Origin: Rhodospirillum sp.
Lineage (GTDB): Bacteria > Pseudomonadota > Alphaproteobacteria > Rhodospirillales > Rhodospirillaceae
Length of the DNA stretch: 64,000 bases
Assembly: GCA_021741145.1 (NCBI GenBank)
Contig: JAIOYK010000015.1
Location: forward strand, 1-64,000
Direction: 5' to 3'
Shown here: positions 52,528 to 62,000 of the stretch, piece by piece
Position numbering within the stretch: position 1 is the stretch's first letter
How the letters are laid out: each line of letters starts with the position of its first letter
Translations under genes and position numbers: made by a program
The notes under the pieces: model-generated
Database searches by the model: none
What the model was told of the DNA's origin: nothing
What the model saw: only the letters and a program-made list of their open reading frames with translations

Positions 52528-55500
52528 TCACTTGGGAAGGGTCTTGCGCGTGGCGAGGGCGGCCCGGTCTTCCGGGGACAAAGCCTCCAGATCGGCCAGT
52601 TTCCGGGCCACGGCATCCACCAGTCCCGGCTTGGGTTCGATGGCGCGCAGGTGGCGGGTCAGGGCCTCCACCGTCGGATATTGGAAGGCCACCGTCGAGG
52701 AGAGGGGCACATAGAACCGCTTGCCCAATCGCGCGGCGAGGCGGGCGGCGAGCAGGGAGGTCCCTCCGAGCAGGAAGAAGTCATCGCCAATGGCCGGGGG
52801 GGCTCCCTCCAGGACCTCCGCGACGATCCGGGCGACCAGACGCTCCGTCTCGTCGCGCGGGGCGACCCGGCGGTCCTCGGTCTCGAGGGCGAGGCGCACC
52901 GGGTCGGGGGCGCCATCGGGACGGCGGAGGATTTCGCGCACCGGTCTGGTGTACACCCAGGCGGGGCGTCCCAGGGCGTCGGCGACCCGGGCGACGCCGG
53001 GTTCCATTCCGGTCGCGTCTCCCCTGACCGCCCCGGGCACCCACCACAGGACCGGGCGGGTCAGGGGCGCCGGAGACCCCAGGACCCGGGCGGCATGCAG
53101 GGGGTGGTCCCCATTCAGGCCAACCAACAGGCATCCCAGGGGGCGCCAGAGGGCGGCCTCGATCATCGCCAGTCCGTGATTGGCGTCCAGGGAGCGCAGA
53201 CCATCGAGCCGCAGGAGGGCGTCATTGGTGTTGCCCGCGCTCAACCCCACGCCGGACCAGGACGAAAAGGCCAGATGGGTGACGGGCCAGCCCTGGGCGA
53301 CCAGGGCGGCGCATTGAGTGGCCGCGGCCGCGGAAACGGCGCCATAGGCGGCCATGCGGCCCCCCGTGTGGCCGGTGATCGATCCGGCGACGAGGAGCCG
53401 GGTTCGTGCACGGGGCGGAAGCAGGTCGGAGAGGACCCGAAGGCCGTCCAGACTGGCCCGGCGCAGGGCGCTCAACGCCGTCCCGTCGTCCTCCAAAAGG
53501 GGCAGGGGCGCGCCCAGGGCGGCCAGGTGCAGGATACCATCCAGGGGTTCTCCGGTCTCCGCTTCAAAGGTGGAAACCGCCTGGCCCATGGCTTGGGCAT
53601 CGGCCACGTCCACGGCCAGATAGCGGATCGGCCCCAGGGCTTCCAACCGCTGGAGGGCGGCGGCCCGGTCCGCGGGAAGGTCCGCCCGGGGCGACCGGCC
53701 CGTGAGGAGCAGCGAGGCGCCCCGCTTCAACAGGCGCTCACAGGCAAGGCGGCCCAGTCCGCCCAATCCACCGGTGACCAGCCAGGGGGCGCCGGGTTGA
53801 AGGGGCGGACCGGGGTCGGATGGGGCTTCCGGCGTGACGGGATCCAGCCGGGGCACGAGGCGGTCGCCACCGCGCCAAGCGCACAGGGGCTCGTCCAAAG
53901 CCACGCGCTCCCGTTCAACAAGCGCGGCGAGCTCTTCTCCCTCCATCGGCCCATCCGGCGGCCCGTCGATATCCAGCAGACGCCAGGAGATGCCGGGCAG
54001 CACCAATGTCAGGGACCGCAGGAGGCCGGGCAGGAGGGTGGCATCCGGGTCCAGGGAATCATAGGGCCGGGCGAGGACCGCCCCCCGGGTCACGACGAGG
54101 ACCCGGGAGATGCGCTCCCCTTCCGGCTTGACGGCGTTGGCCCGCGCCAGGGAGAGGAGCCTGTCGAGGACAGCCAGGGCGCCGCCGCTGTCTGGCGTGG
54201 TGGTTACGACCACGGTTCGCGCGGGATCCCATGGCGCGGCGGCGGGCATCGGTCCCGGAAGCGCGTCCGTCAGAGGCTTGGCGACCCAAACAGGGCGATA
54301 GGGTTGGCCGACGCGGGCGTCTCCCCCCGAGAGAGCGGCGATACGCTCCCGCTCGGTGTCGTAGGCCCCAGCCTCGAACCGTTGGCGCAGGAGGGGGCGC
54401 TGGATTTTGCCGATGGAGGTGCGGGGGAAGGCCTCGGATGGAAGCAAGACCGGGTGGTTGATGGCGATCCCCAAGTCCCGGGCCAAGCGCAGCCGGATGG
54501 CCTTGGTCAGGACGCGGAGGATGTCGTCGTCCTCGGTGCCTTCGGCCAGGGGCGCGGAGAAGAACAGCGCGACTTCGTCGGTTGAGGCGCCCGCTGGGCG
54601 GACCGGAACCGCGGCCAGGGCGGCCGTGGAGAGGCCCGGGACCCGGGCGGAGCTGGTTTCGATCTCGTGGGCGAAGACCTTGGCCCCATTGATGTTGATG
54701 CTGTCCTTCAGGCGCCCGGTCAGATAAAGGGCACCGTCGGCCAGGAACCCCACGTCGCCGGTGTCGAACCATCCGTCGTCCATGGCTTCGGCGGTCAGGT
54801 CGTCGCGGTTGTGGTAGCCGACGAACAACTGGGGGCCGCGTTGTTGGAAGCGGCCGACTTCCCCCTCTCGCAGCAGGGTTCCATCTTCGCCGACGATGCG
54901 CAGACTGGCCCCGCGCACGGGGCGGCCAAGGCTGGCGAAGGACCCACGGCTTTGTCCCAAATGGGCGAGGGTGGAGGGCGCGCAGGTTTCCGACATGCCC
55001 ATGGCGGGGCAAAGAGCGTCGCCCGGTAGGCCCAGGGGCGCCAGACGGTCGAGGAAGGCGCGGAGGGATCCCTCCGTCACGGCCTCTCCCCCATTGATCA
55101 GCCGGCGCAGGCGGGACAGATCCCAGGGATGGCTGTCGGCCTGTTCCACGGCGTCGGCGATCAGGCCGAAGGCGAAGTTGGGCGCCCAGTTGATGGTGAT
55201 CCGGTGACGGGACACCAGATCGAGCCATCGGGTCGGGTCGGCGAGGATCGGAGCCGTATTGGCCTGGACCTGTTCGGCGGCAAGGATGGCGGGCGCAAGG
55301 ATCAGGAACGCCGTGGCGCCCACATGGTCGTAGGGCATCCAATTCAGGAAAATATCGTTTTGTCCCAGGTCAATGGCATCCATGGCCGCGGCGCCCGCCA
55401 TGGCCAGGATCGCCCGATGGGTCTGGCGCACGCCCTTTGGGGCGCCCGTGCTGCCGGAGGTCAGCAGGATCAAGGGGACCGATTCCGGATCGGTGTGGGG

Positions 55501-56511
55501 GCTGGGGACCGCGCGCGGTAAGGCCAGGGTGGCGTCCGGGGTGTCGGGAATGCCGATCACGTCCAGGTCCGCCAAGTCGGCGCGGGCGGCCAGGGCGGCC
55601 CGCCGGGTCTCCGTGGTCAGGATCCGAGGTCTGCCCAGGACCTCCACGGCCTGGCGGAGGCGGTCGAAGGCACTGGTCGCGGCGTCGGCCTCCGGCAGGG
55701 CCAGGGGCGCGGCGACCATGCCGCCCAGCAGGCAGGCCCAGAGGGCGCCCAGGTAGGGGATGGACTCCCGCGCGTCGATCAACAGGATATCCCCCGCGCC
55801 AATTCCCTTGGCCCGGGCGAGGCCGAGGATGGACAGGGCGCGGAGCCTCAGGTCGGCGTATGTCTCCCGCCATTCCGCGCCGTCGTCGGCCACATGGACC
55901 ACACCCCTGTCTCCAACCGCGGCGCGGTCCAGGGCCTCGCCAAGGGTGCGGGGATGCCCGGAGGGTGGGGTGTAGGGAGGCGCTTCCGACAGGGCCGGAC
56001 GATCCGAAAGGGGCTTACCAATCTCTTCCCGCTCCATGGGGGCCACGTCCCTCGCCGGGGAAGGGGCAAGGGCGGGAGTGTTCCCCAGATCGGGAACGAG
56101 GCATGTTGGTGCCAAGGTCCGCTCGGCGGCTCGGGGAGCGGCGCCCCTCGCCCAATCACCGTCCGGGGGAAGGCCCAGAAGGGACGCGATAGCATCCAGC
56201 GTCGCGTCGTCCCAAATGGGAAGGTCGACCAGGGCCTTGGCCGCGGTCGGGTCCATGGGGTCGCCGTGGGACAGGGCGACGGCGTGGTCCACTGGTGGGG
56301 AGATCCCTATCGGCTCGGCGGCGTATTCCATGGCCTTTGGACCCGAAAGGAAAGCAACGCGTATCTTGGCCCGTTTGGGTTGTGATCTGGACTCGGACGG
56401 TCCAAGGGAAGGAATGGTTTGTATGACAAAATTCTGGAGGCCGGGAATCGGCTCTATCGAAGGAATAAATCCATCCGCTTTCTTTGGTGTTGTCTTCACG
56501 TGAAAATCCAC
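52528..56511 (-). CDS. Starter protein: acid-AMP ligase - KR - ACP
   Basis: About 1327 residues with three domains after a poorly conserved 180-residue lead. First, an acid-activating AMP ligase (LLTSGSTGAPKG near 352; LNWMPYDHVGA; MGMSETCAPS; WFDTGDVGFL). There is no amino-acid Asp235 motif, so the substrate is a carboxylic acid. Then a ketoreductase-like Rossmann domain (WLVTGGLGGLGRLACERLL near 912; LVAGSITGHTGG and AAYGAV), and a carrier domain (FFLLGGTSLLAARL, Ser near 1251) with a C-terminal helix. No condensation or KS domain is present, consistent with chain initiation. The start is uncertain: GTG 56511, a GTG four codons later, or ATG 56331. It is the first gene of the operon; no clear promoter was found in 56512-56698. 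Confidence 0.88.
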   Translation of the reverse strand: MDFHVKTTPKKADGFIPSIEPIPGLQNFVIQTIPSLGPSESRSQPKRAKIRVAFLSGPKAMEYAAEPIGISPPVDHAVALSHGDPMDPTAAKALVDLPIWDDATLDAIASLLGLPPDGDWARGAAPRAAERTLAPTCLVPDLGNTPALAPSPARDVAPMEREEIGKPLSDRPALSEAPPYTPPSGHPRTLGEALDRAAVGDRGVVHVADDGAEWRETYADLRLRALSILGLARAKGIGAGDILLIDARESIPYLGALWACLLGGMVAAPLALPEADAATSAFDRLRQAVEVLGRPRILTTETRRAALAARADLADLDVIGIPDTPDATLALPRAVPSPHTDPESVPLILLTSGSTGAPKGVRQTHRAILAMAGAAAMDAIDLGQNDIFLNWMPYDHVGATAFLILAPAILAAEQVQANTAPILADPTRWLDLVSRHRITINWAPNFAFGLIADAVEQADSHPWDLSRLRRLINGGEAVTEGSLRAFLDRLAPLGLPGDALCPAMGMSETCAPSTLAHLGQSRGSFASLGRPVRGASLRIVGEDGTLLREGEVGRFQQRGPQLFVGYHNRDDLTAEAMDDGWFDTGDVGFLADGALYLTGRLKDSININGAKVFAHEIETSSARVPGLSTAALAAVPVRPAGASTDEVALFFSAPLAEGTEDDDILRVLTKAIRLRLARDLGIAINHPVLLPSEAFPRTSIGKIQRPLLRQRFEAGAYDTERERIAALSGGDARVGQPYRPVWVAKPLTDALPGPMPAAAPWDPARTVVVTTTPDSGGALAVLDRLLSLARANAVKPEGERISRVLVVTRGAVLARPYDSLDPDATLLPGLLRSLTLVLPGISWRLLDIDGPPDGPMEGEELAALVERERVALDEPLCAWRGGDRLVPRLDPVTPEAPSDPGPPLQPGAPWLVTGGLGGLGRLACERLLKRGASLLLTGRSPRADLPADRAAALQRLEALGPIRYLAVDVADAQAMGQAVSTFEAETGEPLDGILHLAALGAPLPLLEDDGTALSALRRASLDGLRVLSDLLPPRARTRLLVAGSITGHTGGRMAAYGAVSAAAATQCAALVAQGWPVTHLAFSSWSGVGLSAGNTNDALLRLDGLRSLDANHGLAMIEAALWRPLGCLLVGLNGDHPLHAARVLGSPAPLTRPVLWWVPGAVRGDATGMEPGVARVADALGRPAWVYTRPVREILRRPDGAPDPVRLALETEDRRVAPRDETERLVARIVAEVLEGAPPAIGDDFFLLGGTSLLAARLAARLGKRFYVPLSSTVAFQYPTVEALTRHLRAIEPKPGLVDAVARKLADLEALSPEDRAALATRKTLPK

Positions 56512-56698
56512 TCCCTTGTCACGGCTACCAGAAATTATTCCTTTTTTGTTGGTAGGTTAGCGGGCAACCGTTGACGGACTATGCCAGAGGGGTCCTGACG
56601 GTTCAATGGGTGTTCCGCCCCCATGCCAGCGAAGGAGGTCGTTTTAATTGGGAGCGTCCGCCCTGGACCCAGGCCCTGGGTCGGAGAGTGGTGCCACC

Positions 56699-57565
56699 CT
56701 ACGTCTCTTCCATGAAAACCCGGACCTCCATGTCCAAGGGGGTGTCGCCGCTTCCGGTGAAACTGCCAGAGACCGGGACCAATTGGTGGATATACCGCCC
56801 GACGGCGACGGGGATGAGATTGGCTCCGCCCATGGCATTATTGGTCGGATCGAAAACAATCCAACCCGCGCCTGGAACATGGACTTCGGCCCAGGCATGG
56901 GTCGAACCGCCGCCTTGGGTTCCAAGGCGTGTGTTGTCGGGGTCATGGCTATAGCCGGAGACGATCCGGGCTCCCAATCCAAGGTGGCGAACCGCTTCGA
57001 CGAAGAGGACCGCGAAGTCCCTGCAGGATCCGCGGCGGCGCTCCAGCGAGGTCAAGGGCGATTGGGTGCCTTCCTCGTCGCGACTTTGGTAGACGAGGGC
57101 ACTCGAGACGCCTGCGTTGACGTCCTTTAGAAGGGACAGGGTGTCGGTCGTTTCGCCGAGGACGAACCCCCTTGCCCAATCCCGCAATCGATCGGTCGGG
57201 TCGTCGTAGCCGGGGCGGGTGAGGGCTCCCAGGTCGGTCCACGACTCATTGTCGTAGCGGAACGGATAAGAAATCGCCGAAGCGGCGATGTCAAAGACCG
57301 GCCAGGCCGCCGCGGTCAGCTCCAGCATGACGTCGCTCTCGATGAAGAGACGATCCGATATTGCGCCAAAGGTCGCCGTTCCGATTATGTTGCCGGACAC
57401 ATCCGGTGTCCAACGAATGCGCGCCGGTGGGTCAACGGTCACGGTCATCTCCAGCAATCTGACCTCGTGCGATTCCCGGGGACGCAGCATCAACCGATGG
57501 GGGTGAAAGCTGACGGGCTGTTCATATCTGTAGGTTGTCGCGTGGCGAATGCGGAGTGTCGTCAT
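56699..57565 (-). CDS. Transglutaminase-like cysteine peptidase family protein
   Basis: 288 residues. The N-terminal beta domain (TTLRIRHATTYRYEQPV, LRPRES) is the usual companion of this bacterial transglutaminase-like group. The catalytic triad is visible: Cys in RRGSCRDFAVLF, His in STHAWAEVHVPG and Asp in WIVFDPTN. Its role is probably protein cleavage or crosslinking; related genes are common beside alpha-E/circularly-permuted ATP-grasp genes, but none is here. The gene is separated by 187 bp from the NRPS operon start and probably unrelated to it. A 6-bp hairpin (ACCCAG/CTGGGT, about 56668-56682) lies just downstream. Confidence 0.9.
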   Translation of the reverse strand: MTTLRIRHATTYRYEQPVSFHPHRLMLRPRESHEVRLLEMTVTVDPPARIRWTPDVSGNIIGTATFGAISDRLFIESDVMLELTAAAWPVFDIAASAISYPFRYDNESWTDLGALTRPGYDDPTDRLRDWARGFVLGETTDTLSLLKDVNAGVSSALVYQSRDEEGTQSPLTSLERRRGSCRDFAVLFVEAVRHLGLGARIVSGYSHDPDNTRLGTQGGGSTHAWAEVHVPGAGWIVFDPTNNAMGGANLIPVAVGRYIHQLVPVSGSFTGSGDTPLDMEVRVFMEET

Positions 57566-57877
57566 GGGCTTTGCTCCTGCTCGGTATCGGGAAAGAGGCG
57601 CGATTCCAATGCTTAATGAAGTGACCGGAATTTGAGAGAGTAACTTGGCTCTCGATTTCCTGTATATTTTGATGAACTATCGGTGCTTCGTGATGTCTGA
57701 AATAAATATGGGATTGTATTTTGATATGAAAACCATATATTAATATTGTCGATACAAACGATTGGATCGATCGGGGGATTTTTTAAGGCGTCCCCCCTAA
57801 CGGTCTGAGCAAGAAGCGATTTCCATGGTCGGATGGGTTTCCGATCCACCAAGGCGAAATGCTGAAAAGAGCGTCTC
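57566..57877. promoter_or_regulatory. AT-rich intergenic region with candidate promoter of the divergent cold-shock gene
   Basis: 312 bp without a gene. On the plus strand TTGTAT (57714-57719) and TATATT (57736-57741), spaced 16 bp, could drive the gene at 57878 with a leader of about 130 nt. The AT content is much higher than the surroundings. Promoter assignment is tentative. Confidence 0.4.
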
Positions 57878-58111
57878 ATGTCTTCCGGAACGGTCACCTG
57901 TTTCAGCGAACCTAACGGGTATGGTTTCATCAAAGCCGACAACGATGGCGCTGAATCGTTTTTCAATAAAGACGCGGTCTCGCGGTCGGGACTTAATCGA
58001 TTGTCCGTCGGAAGTAGGGTCCACTATGACATCGTCATGGATCATTTGGGTGGAAAGAAATCGGCCCAAAATATCGGATTGATAATCGATGGGGTGTCGG
58101 GTGTTGAATGA
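57878..58111 (+). CDS. Divergent cold-shock-domain protein
   Basis: 77 residues alignable over its length with cold-shock domains: GTVTCFSEPNGYGFIKAD replaces the standard GTVKWFNxxKGFGFI. RNP1 is partly kept (NGYGFI), but RNP2 (normally VFVH) is SFFNK and the nucleic-acid-stacking Trp is Cys. Nucleic-acid binding may be altered. ATG 57878 is chosen by the match of the N terminus; no strong ribosome binding site is seen. Low-GC codons compared with the csp gene at 31497. Confidence 0.75.
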   Translation: MSSGTVTCFSEPNGYGFIKADNDGAESFFNKDAVSRSGLNRLSVGSRVHYDIVMDHLGGKKSAQNIGLIIDGVSGVE

Positions 58112-58451
58112 TTGCCATCGACATCACGCGGTCATACCAGCTTGTGATGAGCTTGACTCTTCGCTAGCTGGAAGCGGTGGGACGGGACGCACGCCTTCGG
58201 CGTGATGGGCTGACGCCTAAAGCCGCCGCGCCTTCTGGCGCTTGAAGCCTGCGTGGCGCTTGTGGCGTAGCGGGTCCACAGGTGCCTCCGCAAGACATGA
58301 TGCATGGGTTGTCGTCCATGCCTCTGGGAATATGGGCTTGCTCCGGGGATGTTTCGAGACAGGAAGGATGGGGGCGCCGTCTATCGTTTGATCGCGATTT
58401 CCTGCCTTACAGCCTGGCCGATTGTCGGTCGGGCGACTAGTGGAGACGGCA
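58112..58451. other. Intergenic region with short hairpins
   Basis: 340 bp with no credible gene. A 6-bp stem with a 3-nt loop (58190-58204) and other GC-rich palindromic bits are present but without T-runs. No promoter is clear. The only nearby coding signal is the small gene that starts at 58452. Confidence 0.4.
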
Positions 58452-58583
58452 ATGGCCAAAGGTCAAAAACGCGGTAACAAAGAACCCAAGAAGCCGAAAG
58501 CGGCGAAAAAGCCAGCGGTTCCCCAGTCCGATCTGCCCGGGCGGCCCATCGTGTCTGTCGGCAAATCCAAGAAAAGCCCTTAA
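58452..58583 (+). CDS. Small Lys-rich basic protein (43 aa)
   Basis: A 43-residue open frame starting MAKGQKRGNKEPKKPK and ending GKSKKSP, with 13 Lys/Arg in the first 20 or so positions and a short non-basic middle. Similar tiny MAKGQ-type Lys-rich proteins are annotated as hypothetical in many alpha- and betaproteobacteria. TGGAGA is six to eight bases before the ATG, and a strong terminator follows within 35 bp, which supports a real gene. Function unknown; nucleic-acid binding is a reasonable guess from charge. Confidence 0.7.
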   Translation: MAKGQKRGNKEPKKPKAAKKPAVPQSDLPGRPIVSVGKSKKSP

Positions 58584-58614
58584 GGGTACATCGTTCTGAT
58601 GTAGGAACGTAAAT

Positions 58615-58666
58615 AATTCAGAACGTTCCGATATCAAAAAAAACTGATATCGGAACGTTCTGAATT
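58615..58666. terminator. Perfect 22-bp stem terminator
   Basis: Arms 58615-58636 and 58645-58666 are perfectly complementary (22 bp) around an A-rich 8-nt loop, followed by TTT and then A/T-rich sequence. It is much longer than a usual terminator and could work in both directions. It follows the 43-residue gene. Confidence 0.85.
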
Positions 58667-59033
58667 TTTAATAAAATGGCTCGGATCCGTGGCCCATCCT
58701 CGCTCTCCCAATGATGGGCCATAACGCTTGCTTTATCAGGTGCCTTATCAGGCGCGCCATCGCGCCCCTGACCCGGCCTGTCATTTCCGACTTCGGAAGA
58801 TGATCGCCACCATCGTGGCGGTCAAGTCAATGCGTCGGAATTGGCCGATGGGAAACCTGTCGGCGGTCGATGTGGGGTATCTTGGTAAGTCTACGGTTGT
58901 TCCATCATGGCGGTGGACCCTGGACCGGGGGAGCAAAGCCTGTTCCCCGGACCCGAGAGCCCCCTTCGAAGCCTCTCACCCATTCTCCCCCATTGACTCT
59001 CGGGGTGGGCTTTAATCGGAAGTGACCTGGATC
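58667..59033. other. Intergenic region before ndvB
   Basis: About 370 bp. It holds a 9-bp inverted repeat (58690-58698 / 58713-58721), a short direct repeat TTATCAGG (two copies around 58734-58752), and a 6-bp hairpin (58805-58820). A plus-strand open frame (58728-59015) has no family resemblance. The ndvB promoter probably lies here but I cannot place it. Confidence 0.4.
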
Positions 59034-62000
59034 ATGCGCTCCCTGCTTCGACGGGTCATCCCCTCCTTGTTCTCCCCCTCGCCATGGGTGGCGACGGCGC
59101 CGGTCCGGGAGGAACTCTTTGGCATTGACCGCTTGGAGCAACACGCGGAAAGCCTCGCCACGGCCCAACGGGTCACGGCGAGGCCGCCGAAGGTTCCACC
59201 GCTGGAACGGCGGTTAAACGATAATGCCGCCGTGCTATTGGCCGCCTATCGGGCGAGTGCCGCGGAGTCCGAAGGGGGGGGAGACGTCGTCCCCGCCGCG
59301 GAGTGGATCCTCGATAACTATCACCTTGTCGAGGAGCAAATACGGGAAATCCGCGAGGATCTTCCGCCCGGCTATTACCGCCAATTGCCGAAGCTGGCTT
59401 CCGGTCCCTTCGCCGGGTATCCCCGCGTTTTCGGCCTGGCCTGGGCCTTCATCGCCCATACCGACAGTCATATTGATCCCGAGATGCTGTGCCGGTTCAT
59501 CGCGGCCTATCAGCGGGTCCAGCCGTTAATGATTGGCGAGCTCTGGGCCGTCGCGATCACCCTCCGCATTGTCCTGGTTGAGAACTTGCGGCGGCTGGCG
59601 GATCAGATATCCCAAGGGCGTTCGGAGCGGGCGGACGCGGATGCGTTGGCCGATAGACTGCTCGCCCTGGGGGGTGCGACGGCCGCCTTGGAAGCCGATA
59701 TCGCCGCCCGGTCCCCTGAGAGCCTGTCGGTGGCCTTCGGCGCCCAATTGGCGAAGCGTTTGCGCGATCAGGATCCGACGATGACACCCGCCCTGGGATG
59801 GCTCGTCGAGCGGCTTGGCCTCCAGGATGGGTCCATCGAAAGCATCGTGACCAGCGCCCAACAACGATTGGGCGCGTCCAATGTTTCGGTTCGCAACGTC
59901 ATCAACAGCATGAGGCTGATCTCCGATATCGATTGGGCGGATCTGTTCGAAGGCGTCAGTCTTGTCGATGAACGGCTCCGCGACGGCAGCCAGTTCGCGT
60001 CCATGGATTTTCCCACGCGTGACCTCTACCGGAGTGCCATCGAAACCCTGTCTCGCGGCTCATCGCTGTCCGAGCTTGAAATCGCGGAACAGATCCTTTT
60101 GACAGCCCACCAAGCGGCGGCCGAGGCGGGTGATCCGGAGACGGGCGAACGGGTCGGTGATCCCGGGTATCATCTGATCGGACAGGGAAGTCGCGCGCTT
60201 GAGCGAAAGATTGGCTTTCACCCGAAGGTCCGGGCGCGGATCGGGCGCCTGGGCCGCGACCTGGGGCTCCCCGGATATGTCGGGGCCATGGTCCTCTGTA
60301 CCGGCGCCTTGCTTGCCTTGTCCCTTTGGCTGTTGGCGAGCGGAGGGTTGGGTTGGGGTGGATTGACGGTCTTCCTTCTCTTGGCGGCCATTCCCGCCAC
60401 CGAGGTCGCGACGGCTTTGGTCAATCGGTTCTCGACCTGGAGCCATGGTGCCGTCCTCCTTCCCGGTCTCGAGTTCCTGGCGGGCATTCCGGTCGCATCG
60501 CGGACACTGGTCGCTGTCCCGACGCTTCTGACCAGCGAGGAGGATCTTCGCGAGCAAATCGAGCGTCTGGAAGTCCATTTCCTGTCGGGGGCCGAGGGTG
60601 ACATCACTTTCGCTCTCTTGACCGATGGGGTCGACGCGGACCGAGCCATCGTTGACAGTGACGCGGACCTCCTGTCCGTTGGTGTCGAGGCCATCGCCGT
60701 CTTGAACGCGCGATATGGCCCCGGCCCCGCGGGGACTCGCTTCCTGCTGCTGCATCGCCGCCGTCTCTACAATCCAAGTCAGGGTGTTTGGATGGGGTGG
60801 GAGCGCAAGCGGGGCAAGCTGTGTGAACTCAATCGGCTGTTGCGCGGCGCCACGGACACCTCTTTCGAAGGGGTGGCGGGGCGTGTGCCCCATGTGCCCG
60901 ATGCCGTTCGCTATGTCATTACCTTGGACGCCGATACACGCCTACCCCGTGACGCGGCGCGGCGGTTGATTGGCAAGATGGCCCACCCCCTGAACCGGCC
61001 CATCCTGGACCACGCGGCGCGACGGGTCATCGGTGGCTACGGTCTGATGCAGCCCCGCGTCACGCCCTCCCTGGCCCGAGGCGGGCAAGGCTCCTTCTTC
61101 CAGCGGGTTTTCTCGGGGCCGGCGGGGATGGATCCCTATGCCGCCGCGGTTTCCGACGTATATCAGGACTTGTTTGGAGAAGGCTCTTTCGCGGGCAAGG
61201 GCATCTATGACGTGGATGCCTTCGAAGCGGCGCTATCCGGTCGGGTTCCGGACAATGCCCTGCTGAGCCATGACCTGTTCGAAGGAATTTGGGTTCGGGC
61301 CGGGCTCGCCTCCGATATCGAGGTCGTGGAGGACTTTCCCAGCCGCTATGACGTCGCCACCAAACGGCAACACCGGTGGATCCGGGGAGACTGGCAGCTC
61401 CTACCCTGGGTGTTCGGTCATTGGACCGGGCCAAATGCACCGACTCTGCTCGGGCGATGGAAGATGCTGGACAACCTGAGACGGTCCCTGCTCGCGCCCA
61501 TTTTATTGCTGGCGTTGGCCGCCTGTTGGGTCATGCCCGCGCCCGCGGTCTGGATCGGGTTGGCCCTTGTCCTGGGCGCCATCGCATTTCCCGCCTTCCT
61601 GCCAAGCGCTTTCGTCCTTTTCCCCCACCGCGTCGGCGTCAAGGTGCGCAGCCATTTCGATGCCCTGGGCAAGGGGTTGTGGCTCGCGATGGTCCAGGTC
61701 CTGCTCTCGGTCTGCTTCCTCCCCGACCAGGCCTGGCGGACAGGAGATGCCATCGCCCGGACCCTGGTGCGACTGTTTATCACGCGTCGCGACCTTCTGG
61801 AATGGACGACGGCGGCCAAATCGACGGCGGCACCCCGGTTGGATTTGGTCGGGTTTCACGGAAAAATGCGCGATGGTTTGGCCCTTGGGTTGGTCCTGGC
61901 CGTTGTGGCGGTCGCAATCGCGCCAACCTCCTGGCCGGTGATCCTGCCCTTTGCCCTCGCCTGGGTGGCCATGCCCTCCCTCGCCTATTGGATCAGCCTT

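Noticed and set aside
58728-59015. 95-codon plus-strand open frame before ndvB
   Set aside because: Contains inverted and direct repeats, no family resemblance, no good start signal.
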